A DNA stretch of 64,000 bases from Mytilus trossulus (GCF_036588685.1 NC_086386.1:71484682-71548681), one strand, 5' to 3'; shown: positions 13,025 through 25,430, numbered from the stretch's first letter. Numbers and translations: made by a program. Notes: generated by a model not told the origin, from the sequence alone.

Positions 13025-14305
13025 GGGTAACAAAACATCCGAAAATTTACAAATTTGGTATGACTTATTATTAGATAAAAACTTAATTACTTGTTTCCTT
13101 TAATAATGTAATATTAAGAAAAGTATGTGTTGTGCAATTTCAACATATAATACTTCAGAGAAGTTGTTCTGTAACGAAAATGTAACAGAATCCGAAAAGT
13201 GCTTGAAAGTGGATTAACTTATTCAAAATATATATTTGTTACTAGGTTGTAAACGACAATGCCATGCGTCGTTGTCTGACGTAGTTGATTTCAACTTTCA
13301 GTACACTTTAATATTACTTATTACTTTAAAACAATTTTTCATTGCTAGCATAGTTTATATGTTTAGTCTGTTCGGTGTCTGTGTGTCATGTCAACCTCTT
13401 TTTAATTTTGAAATTTATTGAGGGTTTTTCTAAAATCCTTTCCGCCTTTTAAAAGAGTTTTTGTTTGTTTGATTTTTTGAATAATAAAAGTATATTTTAT
13501 CTGTAATCATTAACCGTTATAATGAGTTTGAAACAGTCGAAGAACGCATTGAAATTTCAAAAAGTAATGCATCTTTCTACCGGAAGAAGGAGAGAGTATA
13601 AAAACGAAGGCATTCGACAAAAGACAAAAATATATCAAAACCAGACAACACAATGGCAAAAAAGAAAAAAAAACATGGACTAATGTCAGGTTAAATGTCA
13701 ATATCTCTCAGCAAACAAGATGGCGATGATGGCCGTAATATTTACGAAGAATTGATTAAATAAAATTAACGGTACCAATTTTATTGCACCAGATGCGCAT
13801 TTCGACAATACATGTCTCTTCAGTGATGCTCGTGGCCAAAATATTTGCAATCCAAAGCTTATATAAAAGATGAAAAGCTATAATCCAAAAGGTCCAAACT
13901 TCTTTTTGAAACTCTAAAGTTCTCAGCAAACAAGATGAGCCAAAATTTATCTGATGGAATACACTGTTATTATCTTTGAATTGTATTGAACATATTTAGA
14001 TTAAAAGTATATCATTTGTAAGAAAATAATTGAACACGTACCTCAATTTGTAATGGCAGACCTGTTGGTAGAACGATTATTTTTCAAATGAAGTGGCTAC
14101 TTTTAAAGATAGCATGTTAAAACAAAGTGCGTGGTGAATGTTTTGCGTAGTTTATAACAACGATTAGTGACATATGTTTGGTTTTTTCCCCTAATATTGA
14201 CTAATTAAGCAAATATTGTTAAATGTATTACTTCCTTTACCTGTTATTTAAATGTTGTTCACTTCTAGGTCGATATTATAATTGAATCAACAAAATAATA
14301 CATAA
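13025..14305. other. Intergenic stretch without genes
   Basis: AT-rich sequence with no supported coding region. It contains one copy of the gatgcgcatttcgacaa repeat at 13765-13925, nearly identical to the copy at 50640-50790. Nothing else is recognisable. Confidence 0.5.
13765..13925. repeat. Dispersed repeat with gatgcgcatttcgacaa core, second copy
   Basis: The match to 50640-50790 includes the words ggtaccaatttt, catgtctcttcagtgatgct and ctataatccaaaaggtcc. It is non-coding. The flanking sequence differs from that copy, so it is a dispersed repeat rather than part of a larger duplication. Confidence 0.75.
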
Positions 14306-14309
14306 AAGA

Positions 14310-16020
14310 AGATGTGGTATGATTGCCAATGAGACAACTAGCCACAAGAAAGAAAATGACACAGAAAGTATTAATAATAGGTTACCGTTAGGACTTTGAC
14401 ATAAGCAAAGGCCAAACCACATAGGCAGCTATAAAAAGATCCCGAAAATGAAAAATGTTAGACAATTCAAACGAGAAAAAACTATCGGTCAGATTTATGT
14501 ACACAATAATGAATGAAAAAAATGAGCAACACATCAACAAACGACAACCATAAGTTACAGGGTCCAGAATTATGACAAGCACATGCATACAAAACTGGTC
14601 GCGAGTAAACATGTTAGCAGGATCCTGACCCTCCATCTCACCTTTGACACTGACAACCACTAAACTACAGGTTATGTGACAGGCTCAAACCAATTCAAAT
14701 GTACCAACCTTCCCCTATCCAGTGATATTTGTGTAACAAATACATCATCAGAAAAAACTTCTGTTGAAAAGGCATAACTTATCAGATGGATACAAACAGA
14801 AACACATCTTACAAAACGCAACGTAGACGTGTACGAGTACTTAAACATCACAACCACAGAAAAACACTAAGACCTTATCCACGAAATGAGGATGAGGTCA
14901 AGTGAAATCTGTATGGGGGCATGACGACTTTACAAGGTATGCATATACAAAATATAATTATCCTATACATACAACTCATAATAAGAGAGATATTTATATT
15001 ACAAAATCGTCCACTTTAAAGTAGTCCCTGGATCATGAACATTAGGTTAAGGACGGTGGCATTTTCGTAAAGATTACAAAAGTCGTAGGCTGACAAATAT
15101 CATGCATCTAAGAATCAATTGTGAATCAGTGCATATTCAACATCAGATTGATTTAGTAAACTTGTCATTAATAGTCACGCCCTTGTGAAATGCCAAAATA
15201 CAGGTATTGACAAAATGTAAAACCATGAATGAGCATATGCAAATATCAATGATATTTAGTTTGATTTATAATTACTGAAAACAAAATCAAGTTCGATACC
15301 AGGAACAAGATATTCAGAGATTTTAGTACAGTGTTGTTTGGTAACCTATTAGAATACATTTATTCAAAGGATTGATGAGATAACCCGGATTGTTTCAAAA
15401 TTTCCGTCTCGGTAAACAGCATCTCTGTAAAAATGAGGATGGATAAACTCTACAGTTGCTACCAAACTTAAAAACCGAATCTGTATATCTAATGATAATA
15501 TTAGCAGCATTTTAAAATAATTTCTGGTGAAGAAAACTCTGACTTAATAATTTACTCGTAAAACATAGATAACGTACGTAACATGCGAAACATCAACATC
15601 TAAAATTTCAAAAAAAAATAACAATAGTGAACAAAATATCGTCAATAGTGAACAAAATATCGTTAATAGTGAACAAAATATCGCCAATAGTGAGCAGCAC
15701 ATCGTAATTAGTGTACAAAATATCGTCAATAGTGAACAAAATATCGTCAATACTAAACAAAATCGTCAATTGTGAACAAAATCGTCAATTGTGAACGCAA
15801 TACCGTCAATTTTACCATAAAAATTCAAACTACAGTTTTCCGAGCTAAACAGAAATATCTATATCTATGAAAAGACAGTTATTGTCGTTTATATTTGATT
15901 TATTTCAAGTATCTTTTGGGGGTAAATTTGGGCAGCATATTCAGAAAACGCTTGACTATTTAACAAATAAAGTCACCAAGATGTCTTTACTGAGTTTAGT
16001 CATTTTGGGAAATTGAATTT
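14310..16020 (-). mobile_element. Heavily decayed RT retroelement, copy 2
   Basis: The arrangement matches copy 1. A terminal block lies at 14310-14660. A 3' non-coding part follows, sharing a gtcattaatagtca stretch near 15165 with copy 1 near 1022. An RT carboxy-terminal remnant at 15270-15440 is comparable to 1195-1300, with tattcagagat and attgatgaga. A palm-region remnant at 15845-16010 is comparable to 1680-1890, with gtctttactgagtttagtcat. The reading frame is destroyed by many substitutions and indels. The middle of the RT is replaced by a 21-bp tandem repeat. The element is clearly older than copy 1. Confidence 0.65.
15622..15812. repeat. Tandem repeat, 21-bp unit passing into a 19-bp unit
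   Basis: The first units read caatagtgaacaaaatatcg plus t. From about 15760 the at of atatcg is lost and the unit becomes 19 bp (cgtcaattgtgaacaaaat). About nine units are present. It lies inside the decayed RT relic. The open frame on the minus strand is a by-product of the repeat. Confidence 0.85.
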
Positions 16021-18551
16021 TGCAATTCAAGATATGAGGTATCAACAATTTTACAAATTTTAAATGTATTTGTGTTGACATGGTGTGCAAATTTACTGCT
16101 GGCATATCAAAATTTATGATTAATAATCTGTATATAATATGACACTTCCAGTGCTGGCATATCAAAATTAATGATTAATAATCTGCATATAATATGACAC
16201 TTATCTGCAAAGCTTTGATTAACGATTTCAGAATAAGGCATACTATACTTTATCATTCAACTCTCAACATAACAGTTTGCCAGACGTTCGTCTTTTTTGC
16301 ACACGACTCATCAGAGGGGCTCGAATCAGAAAACCAAAATGGAAGACCAAGCGATATCAATTTGTTTTGTATGAACATTTATGTAATTTATGTAACTATA
16401 ACAACGAATCAAGATGCAGATTTCTCTTGGCTGAAATTCCAAAGGACATAAAAGACCCATGGCTATTCGGAATTTCCGATTTGAAAGTGTCGTGTAGGTA
16501 TATCTTGAGTTGTATATGAAGGGTTAAGATCTTGGTATATTATCAAAGCAGTATATATTATGTCATTGACATACGCAAACGATGTAGTGTTGAGATTTGT
16601 ATGCGAGATCAATAGCATAAAATTCTCATAGTGAAAACGCAGCAAAATTTGACGTATTTAAAGATAGGTGAGGATGAAAATTAATGGTCTGATTTAGATC
16701 TGATAATTATCAACAACCTAACAGACTTATTTTTGCAGTATATTAACGTCTGATTTTTTCTTCAACTCATTGCATGGTATTATACTCGACTTGTTATATT
16801 CGTATCTGTGGTGTGTCTCCCGTTCTTGTTTAATACAATTACTTGTTCTGTCATTGATTGGACATTTTATTCAAATTCTTTCATTATATATTATCATAAA
16901 TATAAAGATGTTTCGTTTGAGGTATATGAAGAGTATTGTTTTTATAAAGTGTTGAATTTCATATATGTATTACTATCATATTTCATTTTGATATTGCTAT
17001 AGTATTTTGATAGATTTAAATATAAAGCAATTAAAATACTGTTGTAATACTAGCTAATTATGAAAAACGGAAAGTGGTAGGCTTGGTGTTTCTTTGTTAA
17101 TATAATTGATTATGCAAATTATATAATTCTTTATGTTGTTCGTGTAACATCTTTTATTATTCGTCATCAATATATTAATTATGATTTCATCAGCAAAATT
17201 TAACTTGTATTTTTCAATGTACTCTGATAATATGAATAATATGCATATATATATTATTAGTCATTGTTATATATATTTTGTCCCCTTTATAACCAAGACG
17301 ATCCGGTACATCTCCAATTGCTAGATTGTTCTTTTATAGACGTATATATATACAAGTATATGACATATTCAATTATCTACATAGCATATGCTACTTATTT
17401 ACCATGTTTACAAAGCTTGAAGTAAAGATTTCAGAATAAGGAATAGTATAATTGATTTAGCAATCCTCAACTGTTTGCAAGCCGTGCGTTTTTTTAAAAC
17501 ACTACTCATCAATTGGGCTAAAATCAGAAAATAAGATATTAAATTGGAAGACCAAACGATATATGTTGTTTGTATTGATAGTTATGTAATTATATTATCG
17601 TTAAAAACGAGTCCAGATCTAGATCGTCGTCTTGGTTGCAATTCCAAAAGTACATACTAAGACACATGATGATTTATAGATTGTTCTACCTGGGAAGTGT
17701 CGTGTAGGTATATCTTTAATTGCATGTGAATGGTTAAGACCTTATTTCGTTATCAAGCAGTATATGGCATGCCATTAGGTCCGAGACCACAATTGTCGTT
17801 TCTTGATTTTCGTTGTCCACGAATATAGTCCCTATAAAATTTATTTCTCCATGTTTAATGCCTCAAATTGCAAGTAGGGGAAGAAATTACACTGTAAAAA
17901 ACTAGAGGCTCCAAAGAGCCTGTGTCGCTCACCTTGGTCTATGTGAATATTAAACAAAGGATGCATTTGAATTCATGACAAAATTGTGTTTTGGTGATGG
18001 TGATGTGTTTGTACATCTTAATTTACTGAACATTCTTGCTGCTTACAATTATTTCTATCTATATTGAACTTGGCCTAAAAGTTTTAGTCGAAAATGTTAG
18101 TTAAAATTTACAAATTTTATGAAAATTGTTAAAAATGCACTATAAAGGACAATAACTCCTTAAGGGATCAATTGACCATTTTGGTCATGTTAACTTATTT
18201 TTGGGTCTTACTTTGCTGTACATTGTTGCTGTTTAAAGTTTATCTCTATCTATAATAATATTCAAGATAATAACAAAAAACGGCAAAATTTCCTTAAAAT
18301 GACTAATTCAGGGGCAGCAACCTAACAGCAGGTTGTCCGATCCATCTGCAAATTTCATGGCAGATTGATCTTGACCTGATAAACAATTTTACTCCCTGTC
18401 AGATTTGCTCTAAATGCTTTGGTTTTTGAGTTTTAGCCAAAAACTGCATTTTACCCCTATGTTCTATTTTTAGCCATGGCGACGCAGGCAGGTTAATGCA
18501 GTTTAAAAAAAATTAGCAATGATTTTCGGTGTTTGCATCGCAATCTAAATC

Positions 18552-18587
18552 TGACGTCATTTTCCTAACCATTCGACACGTGATTGG
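18552..18587 (+). promoter_or_regulatory. Promoter-like cluster: CRE, E-box, inverted CCAAT
   Basis: Within 36 bases lie a perfect CRE palindrome TGACGTCA (18552-18559), an E-box CACGTG (18577-18582) and an inverted CCAAT box ATTGG (18583-18587). They are followed about 130 bases later by a strong splice donor. The motif spacing fits a promoter at the left end of the nested insertion, reading rightward. Promoter activity is inferred. Confidence 0.45.
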
Positions 18588-18639
18588 CTAGAACGTTTCG
18601 TCGACGTCAAATTTGAGCTTGTCACCAACAGCTGATCGG

Positions 18640-20430
18640 GCACCTTGTTATGATAGAAGTCAGTGTCTTCAATTCGACAACAACACGTTAATATAGATGT
18701 GGGTTGCTTATATTTTGAGGTACGTTAGTTTTAAATTATTTCAGCCTTCTTCCGAGGATCTTGGATATTCATTTCATTTACGATTATGAATGTAGTCTGA
18801 AGAGAAAGCTGTATGTTTACTTAAAAAATGTGGTTATTTACAAGTTTCGCTGTCAACATGATGTGGGCAGTCTGTTGAAACTTCCTTTGAATTAATTTTT
18901 CACTTAACACTATTTTACTTGCTTATAAACAATCCAATCTTTATTAGATATTGACTTTATAAATATAGTTTCACGTCGACAGTTTGCAGACTGACCAGGG
19001 ATGCATTCATGCGGGTCAAATGCAACGTAAGGAGTAGAATTTGTTAAAATGTCCGAACAACATGCCGGCTGAGGCCCGCCACCTTTCACCTATGCCTTTA
19101 TCCCCCCCCCCCCCCCCCCCCCAACACCACCACCACCACCTTAACATTTTCTTTAAATATCTATTAGGTATATTTGTACCTGAATCTTAATGGATCGCAT
19201 GTTAAATCATTCCTTATTCCAATTTATAACATATTGTAGAAGTAAAACAAAGAATTATTCAAAATATATGCATGCATGACTCTGTGCATCATACTTATGC
19301 CTCAGTCTGTATTTAATAAAATTGTGTAAGCATTCACATGAGATGTTATATTTGAGAAATATTATTTATTATCATGGCCATATTAATTTATTAACAACTT
19401 AAAGTTTTCATTTATGGTTTTAAATTTGATGCTAAGTCATTATAGTAATATTTTAAATCATCCCTTTTAGTGTACATTTGATTTTTTTGTCTTTATTAAT
19501 TTGTTTCTTATCTTTTTTTTTATATATAGACATAAGATTAAATTAAATATGTACTTTTAATATTGATTCACTATAATAATGTGTATCTGAAGCATATATG
19601 TGTGTGTTTGTGTAAATCTTTTCAAATTTTGACACACTTGTTATAAAACAATTTACATCAACAGATCAATCTTAATTGTGTAATTATTGTAACTTCTTTT
19701 GCAGATTGATTTACAACTGGCACTAATAAGTTGACAGTTAATGCATAAAGAGTGTAGTTTCTATGATATGAGGTCTACACAATTAAATGTAAGTATTAAT
19801 TGTATTATAATGAATGATTCCTGCTAGGGACCTTCAATTCTATATTTTATATACCATTTTCTATAATCTTTATCTGTTTTGTTCATTATTCTCTATTCTT
19901 TGTATTTTGACACACCATCATTCTCTTTTATTATCAATGTTTTCTTAATCTTTAATGTTTCAGCCTTTAAATTTTGCACTTTTGCCCATAGGGATTATTA
20001 CATGATTGGTGTATCTATTCTGTAAACACCATCCAGACCCTCAGTTTATGTGAATATATATAAGTTATCTGGTGTATTTAGTCACACTCACCCAATCTTG
20101 ATTAAGTCATATTGATTATTAATAACAAATTGGCAAAGCAATGTGATGGGTAAATATCAGTTAAAGTAAGTTGTACTTACAAACTTTATTGTACTTTTAC
20201 AGACAATTCATCAATTAAACTTTGTGTCAAGTTTTCTTTTAATTCAATAATAATTAAGGAATACACAAATGTGACAATTTTGACTGAAGTTTTTTATTTG
20301 TATCATAATATGAATACCAATTACTTTTAAATGCCATTAATGGTTTACATATTTTTTTCAGTACATGCATGAAGATGACTTGGAGGCAATGGTGTCATAC
20401 ATGTTAGTTTTAACTATAATAGCCTAACTG
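18640..20430 (+). ncRNA. Possible spliced non-coding transcript inside the nested insertion
   Basis: Downstream of the promoter-like cluster there are consistent splice signals on the plus strand: a candidate exon ending at 18719 (TTTTGAG before gtacgt), an exon 19705-19788 (after cttttgcag, before gtaagt) and an exon starting at 20362 (after atttttttcag). Joined, they contain stops in all frames except short ones. The transcript would therefore be non-coding or a 5' UTR of something further right. Transcription is inferred only from these signals. The same signals could arise by chance in a 4-kb AT-rich segment. Confidence 0.3.
19102..19122. repeat. Homopolymer run of 21 cytosines
   Basis: An uninterrupted C run followed by a short cac repeat, inside the nested insertion. 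Such runs are often length-variable and may be mis-sized in an assembly. Confidence 0.95.
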
Positions 20431-21749
20431 AAATTTGAAGAAAAAAATATCAGAGGACAAGAGTGACCACTTCTTTCTTATGAAGATTAACACACACAAG
20501 GAAATTATCAGACAATTTGTAACCAGATATGGGGGCAGTTTTAGATATATGCATGAAAAGAAAGTGAAATCAATATTTTGTAGATAAAAGCTTGATGATA
20601 TAACAAAAATATTAAAACAGTGCTGAATATGAAAACCCCATGCCATGTCACATGTAACATTTGGAATGCAGAGATTTTCAGTATTACAATAAAAGGAAGG
20701 ATTTGATTACTGTTAAAACTGACTGGAACATTCAAGACAAAGAAATAAAGAAATGAAAACATAAGAGGAAATGACTGTGCACTTCTTTTTTGAAGGATCA
20801 ACACACAAAAGGAAATATTCATATCATTATGCATCATGCGCAGTAGTTGAGATAATTTTGGATATATACATAAAGCTGTGAACTAAGTGATAACTATAAC
20901 TCAAACATCATATGTGGTACCTGCATGTACTTACTGGTATATATATTGCAATTCACAACATTTTACATGGATATATATAGGAATATTCTTTGCATGATAC
21001 ATGTGAAATAAAAAAAGACAAGTATAGGAATAAAGAATTATCTAGTACAGCAATATGATATAAAAACCAGCAGGATGATACATGTATATATGTCTATACA
21101 TTTATTATGGATCATGGAAACCTACAAGGAAGTATTGTATGCATTGTTATAAGGATTATTTAATTTAGTTTAAATTTAATGTGACATATGCAATGCCTTT
21201 TGTTTTAATTTTGAGAAAACTATTTGAAATGAATGAAAAATTATAAGTTTCTTTGACATTGAAACCTTTGAAATAGTCATATTTGTATGTAATAGGCAGA
21301 TAATACTCATACTGAACTCAAGGCTTTCACATGCATACAACTTTATTGAATAAACAAATAGATTTATCTCAAGGAAATTTCTTTTTTTAATGTTTTTTTT
21401 CTATAATAATTTACTGTTTTGTACTGGAAAAAGTGCAATGAATGAATGATGCATGTTCAAAAAATGAACATAGCTGTAGAAATTATTGCTTATAGCTGAT
21501 ATAGTTTTAAAAAAGACCCATTCACACATGGGATGTGAAAGTAACTGATCCTTATAATTCAGTGAATTAATTAAAAATGTTTTTAAATAAAAAAAAAAAC
21601 ATTGAAAAAACTTAAATAGGGCTGAGTAGATAAATATTTCTCATAAAACATGAGTTTGATAGAAGGGGCTACATACTACCATGCACTAGTGCTTGTTTTA
21701 AAAAGTGTTTTCCCTATCAGGAGAATCATTTTGTTTTAGAAATACTGTT

Positions 21750-22037
21750 ATGCCGTTCGTCATCACGTTATTTCACTATGCTAAACCTTGGTATTCTAAA
21801 AGTCGTAAAGGCCCTATGATATTCAAATTTAAGGAAGGAAGCAAGATAATACTATTTGCAATCGGCAGATATGACACACATATGTTTAGAAATGAACGTT
21901 TGGTTATGAAAACCCTCACAAAGTATAACGTCAGAGTATCCCCCCTTTTTTCTCTTCGTATGCATGGTGATTCTTTAAAGATTCATGAACAACTCAAGTA
22001 TGAAAATGTGAAAAAAAACATTATTTTACATCTTTAA
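21750..22037 (+). CDS. Unrecognised small open frame in the nested insertion
   Basis: A 95-codon frame from the ATG at 21750; the open frame extends upstream to 21705, where only a GTG is available. A splice acceptor-like tttccctatcag ends at 21720, so it could instead be a 3' exon joined in frame to something upstream. The predicted product is basic and has no signal peptide, membrane segment or motif I recognise (contains HYAKPWYSKSRKGP). An AATAAA lies near 22438. It may be a remnant of the element's own gene or chance; I do not assign a function. Confidence 0.25.
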   Translation: MPFVITLFHYAKPWYSKSRKGPMIFKFKEGSKIILFAIGRYDTHMFRNERLVMKTLTKYNVRVSPLFSLRMHGDSLKIHEQLKYENVKKNIILHL

Positions 22038-22531
22038 TGTGTTTATATCTAGTCAGAACCTATCAAAATGTCGATTATTTCTTTCCCTGCATTTTTACAC
22101 CGAAAAGGGGAATAATCGATCTGAATCAATTCAGTGTTTAAATGTCGCCGAGTAAGGACTTGAATATCATTCATCTATAAAGATCGCATTGGCACACCCC
22201 GTTAACATTTATTGATCTCTTTAAAACTTGGCATATTTATTCTTGAAAAGCTCATGAATACGAAGATTGCTGTTTCTTGTTTTTAAAATGAATATAACAT
22301 ATCTAAAATTGGCAAAATAGTTGACTTTTGGTGGGGCCACGGTTGGATTGTATGTCATTTCTGTTATTTTTTATCACAAAAGGGCATATTTAAAGAATGA
22401 AACAGCTGTTACGGGAAAGGTAACATATTTGTCAACCAAATAAAACTTTATTTTTATGCATTTGTCTAGTTCTATGGGGTGTGCCAGGCTCTTGAACTTG
22501 GACGTTCACACACCATCTTTGAATGCTGCCC

Positions 22532-22545
22532 GTTACCATGGCAAC
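22532..22545. promoter_or_regulatory. RFX X-box-like motif
   Basis: GTTACCATGGCAAC matches the RFX-factor X-box consensus (two RYYNCC-like half sites with a 2-bp centre). It lies about 175 bases inside the right end of the nested insertion. Binding is not shown by the sequence alone. Confidence 0.4.
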
Positions 22546-23431
22546 CCGATGGAGGGTTCTGAGACACCAGAAATTAAAACTTTGGATAATATTAGGGATG
22601 ATAAAAATAAGTTCTGGGTATAAAAGTTTCTAGACAAAAATTCTAATTAATTTCAAATTTCATTGATTTTTATATGAATAAATAGCCGATTTACTCTCGA
22701 ACAGCATTAACCTAACTGCGGACCATGTTGGTTGGTTGGCCAGGTCATGCCACACATTTTTTAAACTAGGTACCCCAATAATGATTGCGGCCAAGTTTGT
22801 TTTAATTTATCCTGGTAGTTTTAGAGGAGAAGATTTTTGTAAAAGATTACTAAGATTTACGTAAAATGGTTAAAAATTGACTGTAAAGAGCAATAACTCA
22901 TAAAGGGGTCAACTGACCATTTTGATCATGTTGACTTATTTGTAGATCTTACTTTGATGAACATTATTTCTGTTTACAGTTTATCTCTATCTATAATAAT
23001 ATTCAAGATAATAACGAAAAACAGCAAAATTTCCCTAAAATTACCAATTCAGGGGCAGCAACCCAACAACGTGTTGTCCAATTCATCTGAAAATTTCAGG
23101 GCAGATAGATCTTGACCTGATAAACAATTTTACCCCCATGTCAGATTTGCTCTAAATGCTTTGGTTTTTGAGTTATAAGCCAAAAACTGCATTTTACCCC
23201 TATGTTCTATTTTTAGCCATGGCGGCCATCTTGGTTGGTTTGGCGGGTCACGCCACACATTTTTAAACTAGATACCCCAATGATGATTGTGGCCAAGTTT
23301 GGTTTAATTTGGCCCAGTAGTTTCAGAGGAGAAGATTTTTGTAAAAGTTAACGACGACGGACGACGACGGACGACGGACGCCAAGTGATCAGAAAAGCTC
23401 ACTTGGCCCTTCGGGCCAGGTGAGCTAAAAA

Positions 23432-25430
23432 GGGGTAAAGAATTTTAAAGAAACGTAGTTGTAAAAGTTTAAAATTAGCACTTCGGAAGCTGTCAAAAGA
23501 TTTTAAGACGCCCTAAACATAAAAGTCTCAATATATCGAGTTAGAGCCGATGAAGTTTTCTATAATTTTGATATAGTTTGTCCCAAAAGTAGTACAACGC
23601 ACTGTAAAAATTTCATTGAGAAAACGCAGGCAGGATTTTTTTAATATTCAGGATGTTTACACTGGAAGTCGTAAATATTGAGATCCTTAAAATGTGTTTA
23701 TACCTGAACATTATACTTATAATTGATTTGGTATAGGTATATGATAATATAGATGAATATTGTTCTTCAAAGAAGTGGTTAACATGAACTGTGGAATTTC
23801 AATTTGTTTATTAATAATATATTATTCAATTACGATATTGATATAACCATGATAACTACTCAAAAGTACCAGTATTACTTAATACGCGAGACGCGCGTTT
23901 CCTCTACATAAGACTCATCAGTGACGCTCACATTAAATAGTTGTGAAGCCAAACAAGGACAAAGTTTCAGAGCATTGAGGTAAAAAAAATCCAAAAAAGT
24001 AATTTTCGATAGATCTAAATAAAAAGCAAATTAAAGTACTTTGCTGAGATTAGCTAATTTTACAACATTGGTTTTTCTTTGTTAAAATATTTGATTATGC
24101 ACATTATGAATAACATATTATTAACATTTTATTTGTTAATTGATTATGCAAGTTATGTAATTCTTGATGTTGTTCGTGTAACATATTTTTTATTCGTCAT
24201 CAATATATTGATAATTATTTCGTGGAATTTTACATGTATTTATCAAAGAACACTGAAAATATAAATAATATGCATTTATAAACTATAAGTTATTTTTATA
24301 CAATTTTTCCTTATTTTTTAGACGTTCTAGTTGATCTTCAATTTTCGGGCTGGTTCTTTTAATAGTATGTACAAGTATATGGGATATTAAATCATTTTCT
24401 TCTTATTTGTCACTTATTTACAAAGCTTAAAGTAACGATTTCAGAATAAGGAATAGTATTCTTAATTTAGCAATCATCAAGATAACAGTTTGCTTGTCGG
24501 GCTTTTTTTTCTACATACGACGTACAAAATTAATGTATCAGTGTGAATCTAATTAGAAAAAAACAAATGACCATATTGGAAAACCTTGCGAATTAACGTT
24601 GTTTGTACAGTTGGTAATCCCATTGTCTTTAACAACGAATCAATATCTAGATCGTCTTCTTGGTTGAAATTCCAAAGAAACATTCACAGACACATGATAT
24701 CTTTATGGTAAGTGTCGTGTAGGTTTATCTCAAGTTGCATATGCATGGTTAAGGAACATAAAAAGATACATTTGTCGTTCCCAAGCAGTATATGTACATG
24801 TTATGACATGTACACACACAAATGATATTTTGTGTGGAGCATTGTCTGCCGAGATCAACAAATAATTTGTCATAGAGACCACCGCAGCAATATTTCACAT
24901 AATCAAAGGTTAGCTAGGATGTGTATCTATAAATAAATTAAGTTCTGATTAACACCAACGACCACACAGATTAAACATATTCTGACAATGTGTCAACGTT
25001 TATTTTTCCTTTAGCTAATTACATGACATTATCCTTATTATGATCGTATTTTTTTGGTGTTCCAATGTTGATGAATTTCGACCTTTATATAACACATTTT
25101 GCAGAGAAGTTTCATTGATAATGGTTAGGTCACTATAAAGAACGTGGCCAGTAAAATAATATGTGACTACATAAAAAGCAGAAGTGCAATCTGAAGTTTA
25201 ACACTAACATTTGCTAAATTTGAGATTCTGAAAAAAGTGTTTGTAATTGGTTTGGGATAGGTAAAACATACAATAAATATTTAATCCTCAAAGTAGGTAG
25301 GTGTGTTTAAGTGAACGAATTCATGATAGGGGTATTGGCTTAGTTTATATATGGTACAAAACACATACCTCGCATATGTCTCATGCTGTGTTCCATCCTT
25401 TATGGTTTAATATAATACTATAACATGTTA
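23432..25430. repeat. Right part of duplicated array block, copy A
   Basis: Nearly identical to 28839-30800, base by base, with only scattered substitutions and small indels (for example catgtatcag context lost or gained near 24530/29936). It starts immediately after the 5.5-kb insertion. Similarity fades past about 25430, where the LINE fragment begins. It contains a reverse copy of the gatgagtcttatgtag-type repeat at 23855-23990. Confidence 0.85.

Larger units (their letters stand above)
18483..22720. mobile_element. 4.2-kb nested insertion with 19-bp imperfect inverted ends
   Basis: The left end CGCAGGCAGGTTAATGCAG (18483-18501) matches the inverse complement of the right end (22702-22720) at 16 of 19 positions. 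Dinucleotide GA flanks both sides (18481-18482 and 22721-22722). Removing the insert restores tagccatggcga-ccatgttggttgg, which matches the intact relative at 23214-23238 (tagccatggcggccatcttgg). The insert is less AT-rich near its left end. It carries promoter-like motifs, several exon-like segments with good splice signals and one 110-codon frame, but no recognisable transposase. Confidence 0.7.
17903..23426. mobile_element. 5.5-kb insertion in the tandem array, bounded by an empty-site comparison
   Basis: The paralogous block reads straight through this point at 28821-28845, with a run of nine A where this copy has the insertion. Here six A precede and five A follow. The left end starts CTAGAGGCTC and forms a small hairpin (aggctc/gagcct, 17907-17922). 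The right end contains a second hairpin (ggcccttcgggcc, about 23406-23418) followed by GTGAGCT. Both ends carry gctcacc(t)tgg in opposite orientation. Inside, a stretch at 18120-18480 recurs at 22860-23222 and a ggttggttgg segment occurs at 22725 and 23230, so the element has internal direct repeats. A gacgacgg run lies at 23348-23383. I know the end motifs as common in bivalve genomes but cannot assign a superfamily. No transposase is seen. Confidence 0.8.

Noticed and set aside
15544-15750. A frame with repeated IFCSLLT units
   Set aside because: It is a translation of the 21-bp tandem repeat.
16194-16519. Two overlapping open frames, with a similar one at 26972-27223, that look conserved between copies
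   Set aside because: Their similarity comes from the duplicated array block. The frames have no start context, splice support or domain, and the other monomers have stops there.
17903-23426. Helitron (hairpin near a CTAA-type 3' end)
   Set aside because: The right end fits loosely, but the left end does not start with TC, there are related words at both ends in inverse order, and no Rep/helicase is present. Superfamily left open.
24079-24264. A 61-codon hydrophobic frame, almost identical to one at 29489-29674
   Set aside because: Same cause: near-identical duplicated DNA. The AT-rich sequence gives a membrane-like translation by composition, and the third monomer (31022) breaks the frame.
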